Assembly (NCBI GenBank): GCA_021372295.1
Contig: JAJFUS010000005.1
Location: forward strand, 1 to 64,000
DNA length: 64,000 nt
Reading direction: 5' to 3'
Origin: a bacterium
GTDB lineage: Bacteria > Armatimonadota > UBA5829
The translations under genes and the position numbers were made by a program. Shown piece by piece: positions 1 through 7,020 of this stretch. Below the pieces are notes generated by a model, which made no database searches, had not been told where the DNA came from, and saw only the letters and a program-made list of their open reading frames with translations. Numbering within the stretch: position 1 is the stretch's first letter; every line of letters begins with the position of its first letter.

Positions 1-81
1 AATCCTCGTACAATTAACAGGTTTTTTGCACGAATTCGCAAAACGAGCCAAATAACAGGGTGTATGTCAAATGTGGGGAGA

Positions 82-287
82 TTTGGGGCTCTGCCCCAAA
101 CCCTGCCAGAGACCCTGTCTCTGGACTCTGCAAGGAAACCATGTTTCCTTGACCTTCTGACCCGAACTTAATTATCCCCTTAAGGGGATAATTAAGTTCG
201 ATACGGGGGTCCAGGGGCCACTCGGCTCCTGGCGGGATCCAAGGGCAGAGCCCTTGGTCAGGAGTCTGAAGGTGAGACCCTCAGATC
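82..287. repeat. Mosaic hairpin repeat, copy A
   Basis: This intergenic element is a string of back-to-back palindromes. One with stem TTTGGGGC and loop TCT lies at 82-100, one with stem AAGGAAAC and loop CAT at 132-150, a perfect 38-bp palindrome at 163-200, and one with stem CCAAGGGC and loop AGA at 239-257. A final imperfect TCTGA..TCAGA hairpin ends the array. A nearly identical copy lies at 32703-32879 and shorter or diverged copies lie at 8762, 10683 and 49861. There is no coding capacity. It behaves like a dispersed REP/MITE-type intergenic repeat; whether it is mobile or acts in RNA is unknown. Confidence 0.85.
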
Positions 288-327
288 ACTTTCCCCGTTT
301 TTGACACGCACCCCAAATAATCAGCGC

Positions 328-356
328 TTGAAAATGGATCGATCCTGAGTTACCAT
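328..356 (+). promoter_or_regulatory. Putative sigma70-type promoter of the arrestin-like gene
   Basis: TTGAAA at 328-333 and TACCAT at 351-356 are separated by 17 bases. The -10 box ends six bases before the ATG at 363, so transcription would start about at the start codon. No Shine-Dalgarno sequence is visible, which fits a leaderless mRNA. The -10 box is a weak match. Confidence 0.4.
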
Positions 357-362
357 AAACTA

Positions 363-1301
363 ATGGATACCCAAACCGACATAGTAAGAGCGATGCGAGG
401 CGCAAGCCCCGCACTGGAGCTGCATCTTGGACGCAGCATCTTTGCAACCGGCGGACAATTGAGCGGAGTCGTGCTATTTCGCATGGCGAAGCCGACCAAT
501 ATCCGGTCTCTGGTGGTGTCGGTTGCGGGATGCGAGGCTGTCGTGGGGACATCGTTTGCCCGCTCAGCACACAAGCCCATTTCTTTTTTCCAGAGAGACG
601 TGCTGCTTTCGGGTCGAGACCGGCCAAGGTTCAGACCCGAGCTTATATCGCGATTCTGGAACGAGTTTCTTGGCAGGGACAACGGTCGTCTTCTGAGCGC
701 TGGCGAGCACATGTACCCGTTTTCGATTTTGCTGCCCGCGTCGCTGCCGCCTACTTATCAGGGCATCTCCGGCAGGATCGACTACACGCTTACTGCTCGA
801 ATAGAGTTCCCGTTGGGCTACAGTATGCAGGTTTCCAAAGCGATTCCGGTTGCGTATGTTCCCCGCAGCCAAAAAAGTCGACCGGTGTCGATGAGCTATC
901 CGTCATCGGACGGCGCTCTTCCACCCGGAAGTATCAGCATCAATGTCGAGCTTCTTCAGCGCTGCGTGGAACTGGGCCAACGCATAACAGGACGCTTCGT
1001 CATAGCCAACCCAAGGCGGGTTGAGATCAAAGAGATAGTTGCGTCACTGGAAAATTGCGAGTGGGTGCGCGGCGATACTCAGAAGGAGACTGGCCGGAGT
1101 GTGGCGCAATCCATGGTAATCGAGCCTGAAGACCCTGTGGCAGGCTTTATCGAAGGCAGGTTTGAGCTGCGCGTGCCTGAAAACGCTGTGCCGACTGTGG
1201 AAGGCGCTGCGATATCGGTGATGTGGTTCCTCAAGTTGTATCTGAATTCGCCGCATCCGATGGAGTTTAAAGCGCCAATCACGGTATATATGCCTCAGTA
1301 A
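363..1301 (+). CDS. Arrestin-like domain protein
   Basis: This is a 312-residue cytoplasmic protein with no signal peptide or membrane segment. The stretch GEHMYPFSILLPASLPPTY, followed by an IDYTLTARIEFP strand, matches the conserved core of the arrestin N-terminal beta-sandwich. A second beta-rich half (about residues 180-312) looks like the arrestin C-domain. Bacterial relatives include the Spo0M-like sporulation-control proteins, but the biochemical role of most is unknown and likely to be protein scaffolding. The stop codon overlaps the start of the following mtaB gene by one base, so the two are probably co-translated. The start is inferred from the nearby promoter. Family assignment is fairly secure; function is not. 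Confidence 0.7.
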   Translation: MDTQTDIVRAMRGASPALELHLGRSIFATGGQLSGVVLFRMAKPTNIRSLVVSVAGCEAVVGTSFARSAHKPISFFQRDVLLSGRDRPRFRPELISRFWNEFLGRDNGRLLSAGEHMYPFSILLPASLPPTYQGISGRIDYTLTARIEFPLGYSMQVSKAIPVAYVPRSQKSRPVSMSYPSSDGALPPGSISINVELLQRCVELGQRITGRFVIANPRRVEIKEIVASLENCEWVRGDTQKETGRSVAQSMVIEPEDPVAGFIEGRFELRVPENAVPTVEGAAISVMWFLKLYLNSPHPMEFKAPITVYMPQ

Positions 1302-2554
1302 TGGTTTTTATGAAAATGCCCACTATAGCTTATCACACCCTTGGATGCAAGGTTAATCAATATGAAACCGAAAAGATTCGCGAGGCGCTGGAGCGCGCAG
1401 GGTTCGAGACCACGGCATTCTCCTCGCGCTCAGACGCGTACGTCATAAATACCTGCAGCGTGACTTCCATCGCTGACAGCAAGTCCCGGGCGGCCATTCG
1501 CAGGACTCTCAAACTCAATCCCGACGCTTACGTAGTGGTCGCGGGGTGCTATGCCCAGCTTGAGCCGGATCAAATCAGGACGATTGAAGGCGTGGGGCTT
1601 GTGGTGGCGCATGAGGAGAAAGACAATATTCCTGAGCGCATCATTGCTCATTTCGGTTGTACGGATACTCATCATCCGACATCCGGCGGTCGTCCTCGTC
1701 CCAGAATGCGGACTCGCGCGGTAGTCAAAGTGCAGGACGGCTGCGACCAGTTCTGCGCGTATTGCGTGATTCCTTATGCTCGCGTGGGCAAGACTTCCAG
1801 ACCATTAAACGACGTGTTGGACGAGCTTCGGCTGCTGGCAGAGTTTGGTTATAAAGAGATAGTGTTTGCGGGGATTCGGCTGGGATCGTACGAAGACGGA
1901 GATATCAGACTGCCGCAGTTGATCGAGCATGCGACCCGGATTGACGGCATCGAACGAATACGCCTGAGTTCGATCGAGCCGTGGGAAGTCGGCAACGAAC
2001 TTCTTGACACCATGATCCATCCAAAGGTCTGCCGCCACTTGCATATACCGCTTCAGAGCGGCGATGACGATACCCTCCGCCGTATGAATCGACCCTACAC
2101 TGCCAGCGACTATCTCGGGATAATCGAGAGGGTGCGCGCCCGGATCGACGGGATAGGGATCACCACGGATGTAATCGCGGGTTTTCCCGGTGAGACCGAT
2201 GGCGAGTTCAATAATACATGCGCCCTGATTGAGTTGGTCGATTTTTCCAGGCTGCACGTGTTCAGATACTCGCCCAGGCCAGGGACTCGTGCCGCCGCGC
2301 TGCCCGGCCATATTGACGCCCACGCAAAAAAACTGCGCGCCCAGACTTTGATCGAAATCGGAAGAAGGGCAATGATAAGGTTCGCGTCTTCGCAAATAGG
2401 GAATACGTTGGAGGTGCTGGCGGGCCTGACGGATAACTATATCGAAGTGGCTTTCGCTGGTGACGCGCCGCCTAAGGGCGAGATCGTTCGCGCGCGGATC
2501 GATGGTGTCGACGAAAAAGGCGCTGTACAGGCAGTTCTAATATCTAACTTCTAA
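1301..2554 (+). CDS. mtaB: tRNA t6A37 methylthiotransferase MtaB
   Basis: This radical SAM enzyme adds a methylthio group to C2 of N6-threonylcarbamoyladenosine at position 37 of tRNAs reading ANN codons. The N-terminal MTTase domain opens with TLGCKVNQYETE and has cluster cysteines 16, 52 and 83. The radical SAM CxxxCxxC is C148-C152-C155 in VQDGCDQFCAYC. A short TRAM-like beta domain closes the 417-residue protein. The GCKVNQYE signature separates MtaB from RimO (encoded at 22142) and MiaB. Its ATG overlaps the upstream stop as TAATG. A second ATG a few codons in (MKMPTIAYH) is an alternative start. Confidence 0.93.
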   Translation: MVFMKMPTIAYHTLGCKVNQYETEKIREALERAGFETTAFSSRSDAYVINTCSVTSIADSKSRAAIRRTLKLNPDAYVVVAGCYAQLEPDQIRTIEGVGLVVAHEEKDNIPERIIAHFGCTDTHHPTSGGRPRPRMRTRAVVKVQDGCDQFCAYCVIPYARVGKTSRPLNDVLDELRLLAEFGYKEIVFAGIRLGSYEDGDIRLPQLIEHATRIDGIERIRLSSIEPWEVGNELLDTMIHPKVCRHLHIPLQSGDDDTLRRMNRPYTASDYLGIIERVRARIDGIGITTDVIAGFPGETDGEFNNTCALIELVDFSRLHVFRYSPRPGTRAAALPGHIDAHAKKLRAQTLIEIGRRAMIRFASSQIGNTLEVLAGLTDNYIEVAFAGDAPPKGEIVRARIDGVDEKGAVQAVLISNF

Positions 2555-2571
2555 ACGGGGGTGTTACACTC

Positions 2572-2916
2572 TTGACTGACTGCATATTTTGCAAGATCGC
2601 AAACAAGGAGATGGGCAAGCTTGTCTATGAGGACGATTCGGTTGTTGCGTTTGACGATGTGAACCCGCAGGCTCCGGTGCACGTATTGGTAATTCCGAAG
2701 AAGCACATATCGCGGATATCAGATGTCACCGGCGGCGAGGATGCCTGTCTTCTGGGGCATATTATGGTCGTTGCAAATAAGATTGCCGCCCAGCGGGGCG
2801 TCGCTGACGAGGGCTATCGTGTGGTTGCCAACTGCAACGAGGGAGCGGGGCAATCGGTGTGGCATGTGCATTTTCACTTGCTCGGGGGCAGAAAACTGGG
2901 CTGGCCGCCGGGATAG
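2572..2916 (+). CDS. hinT: HIT family nucleotide hydrolase (HinT-like)
   Basis: A 114-residue histidine-triad protein that in its family hydrolyses nucleoside phosphoramidates and aminoacyl-AMP. The triad His-Val-His-Phe-His is at residues 98-102 inside SVWHVHFHLLGGRKLGW, and the zinc-type CxxC (CIFC) is at residues 4-7. The start is a TTG about ten bases after GGGGGT; no better start lies in frame. It follows mtaB by 17 bases and is followed by tRNA-Gly, so all three genes have translation-related roles. Confidence 0.92.
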   Translation: MTDCIFCKIANKEMGKLVYEDDSVVAFDDVNPQAPVHVLVIPKKHISRISDVTGGEDACLLGHIMVVANKIAAQRGVADEGYRVVANCNEGAGQSVWHVHFHLLGGRKLGWPPG

Positions 2917-2924
2917 TTTGGTTA

Positions 2925-2953
2925 TTGACATTCCTGGTGGGCAATGGTAAAAT
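2925..2953 (+). promoter_or_regulatory. Strong sigma70 promoter of tRNA-Gly
   Basis: TTGACA (2925-2930), a 17-base spacer and TAAAAT (2948-2953) form a near-consensus promoter whose start point would fall about six bases before the tRNA 5' end. Confidence 0.8.
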
Positions 2954-2966
2954 TTCATTAGTTGGT

Positions 2967-3042
2967 GCGGGAGTAGCTCAGTTGGTAGAGCGCTAGCCTT
3001 CCAAGCTGGATGTCGCGAGTTCGAGCCTCGTCTCCCGCTCCA
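2967..3042 (+). tRNA. tRNA-Gly (TCC)
   Basis: The 76-base cloverleaf has acceptor arms GCGGGAG and CTCCCGC, a D-loop with AGTTGGTA, an anticodon loop CTTCCAA (anticodon TCC) on a 5-bp stem containing one T-G pair, and TTCGAGC in the T arm. The 3' CCA is encoded (3040-3042). It is followed by a short T run. Confidence 0.97.
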
Positions 3043-3342
3043 TTTTTATGTACGGGGTTTTTCGCCCATCCCACGCTTGGAATCACTCAAGACCAGATGT
3101 TCAAAACACTTTTCTCTGATTATATTTTCGACATACGTTCTAATTACACATAAAGAATACTGGAGTTTACACAAAATTAGAAACACTACCTATGCCTCTG
3201 CCCATTTGTGGACACAACAATGCTCTTGCTACATCGTACAGCACAATAATGGCTACGCCCGGATAAGCATTCCTTGCAGAACGACCGAACAACGCGTAAC
3301 CTCATCTCTTTGGCTTTATAAGATGCACCTGTTTATCAACAG
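3043..3342. other. Gene-free AT-rich gap
   Basis: The 300 bases between tRNA-Gly and the radical SAM gene are clearly more AT-rich than the flanking housekeeping genes. An open frame of 89 codons exists on the plus strand (3077-3346), but it has no Shine-Dalgarno sequence and no recognisable composition. I see no gene, terminator or repeat of the tRNA 3' end here. Confidence 0.5.
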
Positions 3343-4503
3343 TTAGCAGAATTCTGATGAGTGTATCCGGGTAAGCAGATCCATGTTCAGTTTGTTTACG
3401 AAGCACTGAAAAGCGGTTGGATTATAAATTGATCCTGTAAAGTGCAGATTGGTAGCAGGACACCCGCCAGCACATGTGCAGCATGCATCGCAGTCCGAAC
3501 AAGCGGGATGCTTATCCCTGCCGGAATCTATGAACTGCATCCGCATTCGCACATCAGTAAACCCGTCATCCAAAGTGCCGAGCTTGCAACTTTCCATACC
3601 CGGAAATGGCCGTACAAACTTGCTGCACGCATACAGGTCACCTGATGCCGACACAGATATTCGCGATTTCCCGGCATCGCATGACCATATCTGACTGTTT
3701 TTTGCACGTCGTTGTTCAGGAGTATCTTCGAATTCGGCGATTCTGATCGGCAGCCCCTCCGCCTTAGCCTCAATGTAGAAATCGACCACCTTATGCATCT
3801 CCGACGCAAATATGTTCATCTCCTCTCTAGTCCACAAGACGTCCGTGTCTGAGCCAATCAGGAACTGGTTTACTCCTCTGTCAAACAGAGTCTTTACTCC
3901 AGATGAGAGAAATCTCGCTGTGTCAGGACTAACGGTGACTCTGGCACCAACCCATTTCTGTATATTCTTCAGTATCGGAAGAGCATTGTCCATAACAGCA
4001 TCCCAACTCCCTCTCCTTCCTCCAGCATAGACTCGGTGTAAGTCGTGAGCATATCTGTCTCCATCAATACTCAGCATGAAGTTGAACTCATACTCTCGCC
4101 CAAACCAAGCAATTTCCTCGTTCATGATCGTGCCATTCGTTGTTATTGCATAATGCACGGTCTTCCCAATTTGCGCCGTGAGGTCCCTTGTATATTCAGC
4201 GACCTGCTTTATCAACGGAAATTCCATGAGGGGCTCGCCGCCAAAAAAGTTGATATGCAACTCGCGTTCATCGCCCGACGATGTCACTAGAAAATCAATG
4301 GCCTTTTTGGCGACTTCCCAAGTCATCCGTGTTGACTTGTCTTTATCATTCACAAAGCAGTAATCGCATCGCAATGTGCAGTCTTCTGTCACAAACAACT
4401 CGATCAGCACTATTGGGGGCAGTTTCTTATCTGCGAACTTACGGGCTACCTGACAAGCAAAAGCCTCTGCTTGCGCCGATTCCAATTCCAATCTTGTGGT
4501 CAT
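3343..4503 (-). CDS. Radical SAM/SPASM peptide-maturase-like enzyme
   Basis: This 386-residue enzyme carries the radical SAM cluster motif C42-T-L-R-C46-D-Y-C49 directly after the beta1 strand, then the FFGGEPLM motif of the SAM-binding region. The last ~120 residues are a Cys-rich SPASM domain (CSDCDACCTCAGGCPATN) that binds auxiliary Fe-S clusters. Family members modify ribosomal peptides (thioether links, other C-X bonds) or act as anaerobic sulfatase maturases. No sulfatase is nearby, while a ten-cysteine Tat protein is two genes upstream, so peptide maturation is the likelier role. I chose ATG 4503, which has AAAAGG six bases upstream, over an in-frame TTG at 4524 that lacks a spaced Shine-Dalgarno. 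Substrate and reaction are inferred. Confidence 0.85.
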   Translation of the reverse strand: MTTRLELESAQAEAFACQVARKFADKKLPPIVLIELFVTEDCTLRCDYCFVNDKDKSTRMTWEVAKKAIDFLVTSSGDERELHINFFGGEPLMEFPLIKQVAEYTRDLTAQIGKTVHYAITTNGTIMNEEIAWFGREYEFNFMLSIDGDRYAHDLHRVYAGGRRGSWDAVMDNALPILKNIQKWVGARVTVSPDTARFLSSGVKTLFDRGVNQFLIGSDTDVLWTREEMNIFASEMHKVVDFYIEAKAEGLPIRIAEFEDTPEQRRAKNSQIWSCDAGKSRISVSASGDLYACSKFVRPFPGMESCKLGTLDDGFTDVRMRMQFIDSGRDKHPACSDCDACCTCAGGCPATNLHFTGSIYNPTAFQCFVNKLNMDLLTRIHSSEFC

Positions 4504-4536
4504 ACTAAGCCTTTTTTCCTCCAACTCCGCGTATGT

Positions 4537-5130
4537 CTACTGAATGGTGAACACTGTCGTGTGACCATCTAAAAAAATCACATTACCCTTTCCCAAGTGA
4601 GGAAAAGTGAGACGCTCGCTACTTATCTCATACGTTGGATCTTCTACAAGGACGCACTTGCTAGCAGGTAAAGGGTGTTTGCCTAACTGTCCATCCACGC
4701 GCAGTATCCCAGGCTTGCAGAACCAGAAACCGTAACTTGAGTAGAGATGGCATACCCCGTTTTCGACTTTATTTGTGCCTGCATATTTATCGCTTGGGCA
4801 AAACCACGCCGGTGTGTTCTTTACGTACTTCGATAGCGAAGCGTGCAGCTTCTCAGGCGACCGAAAACCAACAGTTTCTTGGCGACTAGGTTCTCCCCTA
4901 TCATTCGTGTATATGGGCATCCATCCACCATTGTCCTCTGCATACATCATGGAAGCAGACCAAAGTTGTTTTATGTTGGACATGCACAGCCTCTGCCTTT
5001 CCCGTTCACCAGGCCGTTGCAATATCCCTATGAGAGCGGGGCCGAACAAGACAGCTAGGCAGACAATTATCAACCCGAAAATCACAACAATTCTTAGCTT
5101 GGAACCTGACATCTGATTCATAGTTTCCAT
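4537..5130 (-). CDS. Pseudopilin-like membrane protein with H-X9-DG C-terminus
   Basis: A 197-residue protein with one N-terminal membrane helix (about residues 10-32). It then has CMSNIKQLWSASMMYAEDN, typical of the DUF1559-type pseudopilins common in Planctomycetes and Armatimonadota. The C-terminus carries an exact H-X9-DG motif (H, nine residues, DG). It lacks the GFTLIE prepilin peptidase site found in its relative at 40935, so it is probably anchored rather than processed. The start at ATG 5130 is set by a strong AAGGAGGT seven bases upstream; longer in-frame openings lack one. It sits between the Cys-rich Tat protein and the SPASM enzyme, so it may be a display or export partner of the modified protein. 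That role is an inference. Confidence 0.75.
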   Translation of the reverse strand: METMNQMSGSKLRIVVIFGLIIVCLAVLFGPALIGILQRPGERERQRLCMSNIKQLWSASMMYAEDNGGWMPIYTNDRGEPSRQETVGFRSPEKLHASLSKYVKNTPAWFCPSDKYAGTNKVENGVCHLYSSYGFWFCKPGILRVDGQLGKHPLPASKCVLVEDPTYEISSERLTFPHLGKGNVIFLDGHTTVFTIQ

Positions 5131-5196
5131 GTTTACCTCCTTGATGATGGGGACGCTGCCAATGTTCTGAGCATTCTGGAACCCACGCAACTAGCT

Positions 5197-5730
5197 CTAC
5201 TCCGATGGCGGGGTATAATCATCGTCGAAAGCAGCTGTTGTACAATGAATAGCGCTGTCGCTCCGACATGTGTGTGTATCCCCGGTACAGTTGTAGTCAC
5301 CAGGACAGTTAAAGTTCATATTGCACAAGAGTGAGCGTGTGGTGCAACCATACGGATTCCCGACACTACAGTCTGGGGTGAATGCGCCACAGGACACATC
5401 CTCACCTGGCGAGCATTGCCAGTCTACGGGCGGCGAGCAGACAAACATCACTCTGTAATCACTTGCATTAGCATAATAGTCGAGCCTGTTGTGCCTGAGC
5501 ACTCCAGCCGCAGCATTTGAGAACAGCCCTATGCCTTTAGTTTCCGCAATTCGTTCCAGTACCTTATCTGCAACCGCATCAAACCCAAGCACGCCGAACA
5601 ATGAAGCTGCTGCTACCTCTGCTGACTTGCGTATGAATCTCCTCCGTGATATTTCCTTTGACTCCTCAACTACTTCCGGCGTTCCACTGCTCATCTCTGC
5701 AGCAACACTTTTTATCTCTTTGTTGTTCAT
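5197..5730 (-). CDS. Tat-exported ten-cysteine protein, candidate radical SAM substrate
   Basis: This 177-residue protein has a hydrophilic N-region, a twin-arginine signal (SRRRFIRKS, residues 29-37) and a short hydrophobic helix to about residue 53. A leader-like helix VADKVLERIAE follows at 53-63. The C-terminal 80 residues hold ten cysteines (98, 106, 114, 121, 129, 136, 142, 148, 155, 163), spaced by 5-7 residues rich in Asp, Asn, Ser, Thr, Gly and Pro. Regular Cys spacing beside a SPASM enzyme resembles multi-thioether ranthipeptide precursors. Those are normally short cytoplasmic peptides, so a Tat-targeted precursor would be unusual. An oxidatively folded or metal-binding exported protein is the main alternative. 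I do not recognise a named family. Confidence 0.7.
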   Translation of the reverse strand: MNNKEIKSVAAEMSSGTPEVVEESKEISRRRFIRKSAEVAAASLFGVLGFDAVADKVLERIAETKGIGLFSNAAAGVLRHNRLDYYANASDYRVMFVCSPPVDWQCSPGEDVSCGAFTPDCSVGNPYGCTTRSLLCNMNFNCPGDYNCTGDTHTCRSDSAIHCTTAAFDDDYTPPSE

Positions 5731-5778
5731 TGTTACCCTCCTCTTCGCTATAAGTCCATTTTAGAGCCAACTAATGTA

Positions 5779-5925
5779 CTACGTTTCCTTATTATCACTT
5801 TCTTTCTCGCGAATCCTGTCCAGAACAGCTTCCGCGATCAGATTGATCTTCTCGCGTTCATCTATTCTTTTTACAACAGCATCCGCGAGATTTTCAACAA
5901 AAGCATCAATATCAGGAATTTCCAT
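5779..5925 (-). CDS. 48-residue helical peptide at the head of the SPASM operon
   Basis: ATG 5925 is preceded by GGGGGTGG six bases upstream, and the frame ends in TAG at 5779-5781. The peptide is charged and predicted helical, with no cysteine and no signal peptide. It contains the same 11-residue unit twice, LADAVVKRIDE at residues 13-23 and IAEAVLDRIRE at 30-40. A third version (VADKVLERIAE) occurs in the Tat Cys-rich protein encoded 48 bases downstream. This suggests a shared binding element, for example for the maturase, or an accessory or decoy leader. It is too short for routine gene finders, but the ribosome site, promoter and shared motif support it being real. Confidence 0.6.
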   Translation of the reverse strand: MEIPDIDAFVENLADAVVKRIDEREKINLIAEAVLDRIREKESDNKET

Positions 5926-5950
5926 TTTCTACCACCCCCAATTGATAACA

Positions 5951-5981
5951 TGCCGGTGACAGCGCAAGAATGCCACCGGCA
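5951..5981 (-). promoter_or_regulatory. Leader hairpin of the SPASM operon
   Basis: TGCCGGTG (5951-5958) and CACCGGCA (5974-5981) form a perfect 8-bp inverted repeat with a 15-base loop, between the promoter and the first start codon. It is not followed by a T run, so it is more likely an operator or an mRNA-stability hairpin than a terminator. Confidence 0.5.
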
Positions 5982-5996
5982 TATCAGCTACTCATC

Positions 5997-6025
5997 ATTA
6001 TGCTCAACTAAAACCGAAATGTCAA
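5997..6025 (-). promoter_or_regulatory. Sigma70 promoter of the SPASM operon
   Basis: Read on the minus strand, TTGACA (6025-6020), a 17-base spacer and CATAAT (6002-5997) give a near-consensus promoter. The transcript would begin near 5990, about 65 bases before the 48-residue peptide. All four genes downstream run the same way with gaps of 33-66 bases or less. Confidence 0.7.
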
Positions 6026-6141
6026 TGACATTATAATGAATATGTTAATACTACAATGCCATTATTTATGCAATCTGAACATCCAGCCGGCAGCGATGTC
6101 AATGCAGATATATCGGTCAGGACTCTCCCTTGTTTATACAC

Positions 6142-6170
6142 TGGACGAAATCGCCGGGATTTAGTAGAAT
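6142..6170 (+). promoter_or_regulatory. Possible promoter of the sugar operon
   Basis: TGGACG (6142-6147) and TAGAAT (6165-6170) are 17 bases apart and lie about 60 bases before the aldolase start. The -35 box is only a partial match. Confidence 0.35.
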
Positions 6171-6228
6171 ACCCTGGGTCTTGGATGCAAGGCCCTGCGT
6201 GTTGTACAAACCTCGGAGGGAATCGAAC

Positions 6229-6987
6229 ATGGACGAGCGGATGGCGCTGGAACAGCTCATCGGCATGTCGCGCGAGATCGCCAGGCCGGAACTCGATGCA
6301 GTCATACTGGGCGAAGGAAACACTTCGGCAAAAATCAGTGATGACGAGTTCTTTGTCAAGGCGAGCGGAAAATACCTCTGTCAGTCCGATGAAAACACTT
6401 TTGTGAAGGTCGATCTGAAAGGGGCGCTGGCGGTGCTCGATGGCCCCGATCTTACCGACGACCAGACCAAAGATGCCCTGTTCAACCTTCGCATCGACAA
6501 GTCGAATCCGCTGAAACCCTCAATCGAGACCACATTCCACGCATTCCTGCTGAGCCAGCCAGATGTCAACTTTGTGGCTCACACTCATGCGACCGCTATC
6601 AACATGATTACATGCTCCACCAAAGGCAAAGAGATCATTCGGGGCCGTATATGCCCCGACGAGATCGTGTATTGCGGGATCGAGCCGATATGGATCGACT
6701 TCGTGGAACCAGGCGTGGCTCTCGGGCGCGCTATACGAGAGAAAGTCATCACTTATCAGGACAAGCACGGCTGCAACCCCAAGACTATTATGATGCAGAA
6801 CCACGGGCTGGTCGCGCTGGGAAGGACAGCTCACGAGTGCGAGGCTATCACCCAAATGGCAATCAAGACAGCGCGAGTGCTGCTTGGGGCGATGGCATTT
6901 GGCGGAATACACTATTTGACTGAGGAAAACGTTATGCGGATCTACAACAGCTCCGGCAAGGCATACAGGCGACAACAGTTTGAGTAA
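6229..6987 (+). CDS. Class II aldolase/adducin family protein
   Basis: This 252-residue protein has the class II aldolase zinc site HTHATAINM in mid-protein and a later QNHGLVALG that supplies the third histidine. An upstream acidic GEGNTSAKISD corresponds to the phosphate- and substrate-binding N-terminal region. Relatives split L-fuculose-, L-rhamnulose- or similar 1-phosphates into lactaldehyde or glycolaldehyde plus DHAP, or act as epimerases. The start at ATG 6229 is fixed by GGAGGG eight bases upstream. It begins a same-strand run with a SorE-like dehydrogenase, an SrlD-like SDR and a GH130 enzyme, so a role in sugar or sugar-phosphate breakdown is likely. The substrate cannot be named. 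Confidence 0.85.
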   Translation: MDERMALEQLIGMSREIARPELDAVILGEGNTSAKISDDEFFVKASGKYLCQSDENTFVKVDLKGALAVLDGPDLTDDQTKDALFNLRIDKSNPLKPSIETTFHAFLLSQPDVNFVAHTHATAINMITCSTKGKEIIRGRICPDEIVYCGIEPIWIDFVEPGVALGRAIREKVITYQDKHGCNPKTIMMQNHGLVALGRTAHECEAITQMAIKTARVLLGAMAFGGIHYLTEENVMRIYNSSGKAYRRQQFE

Positions 6988-7020
6988 TCATTACGCAATT
7001 GACACGAAAGGCCAAGTAAT

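Noticed and set aside
3077..3346. 89-codon plus-strand frame after tRNA-Gly
   Set aside because: No ribosome site, odd composition, and its end overlaps the radical SAM stop region. AT-richness alone explains the open frame.
2967..6228. Integrative element attached to tRNA-Gly
   Set aside because: No integrase in the island and no repeated tRNA 3' segment seen; the xerD at 52739 has a housekeeping layout and is far away.
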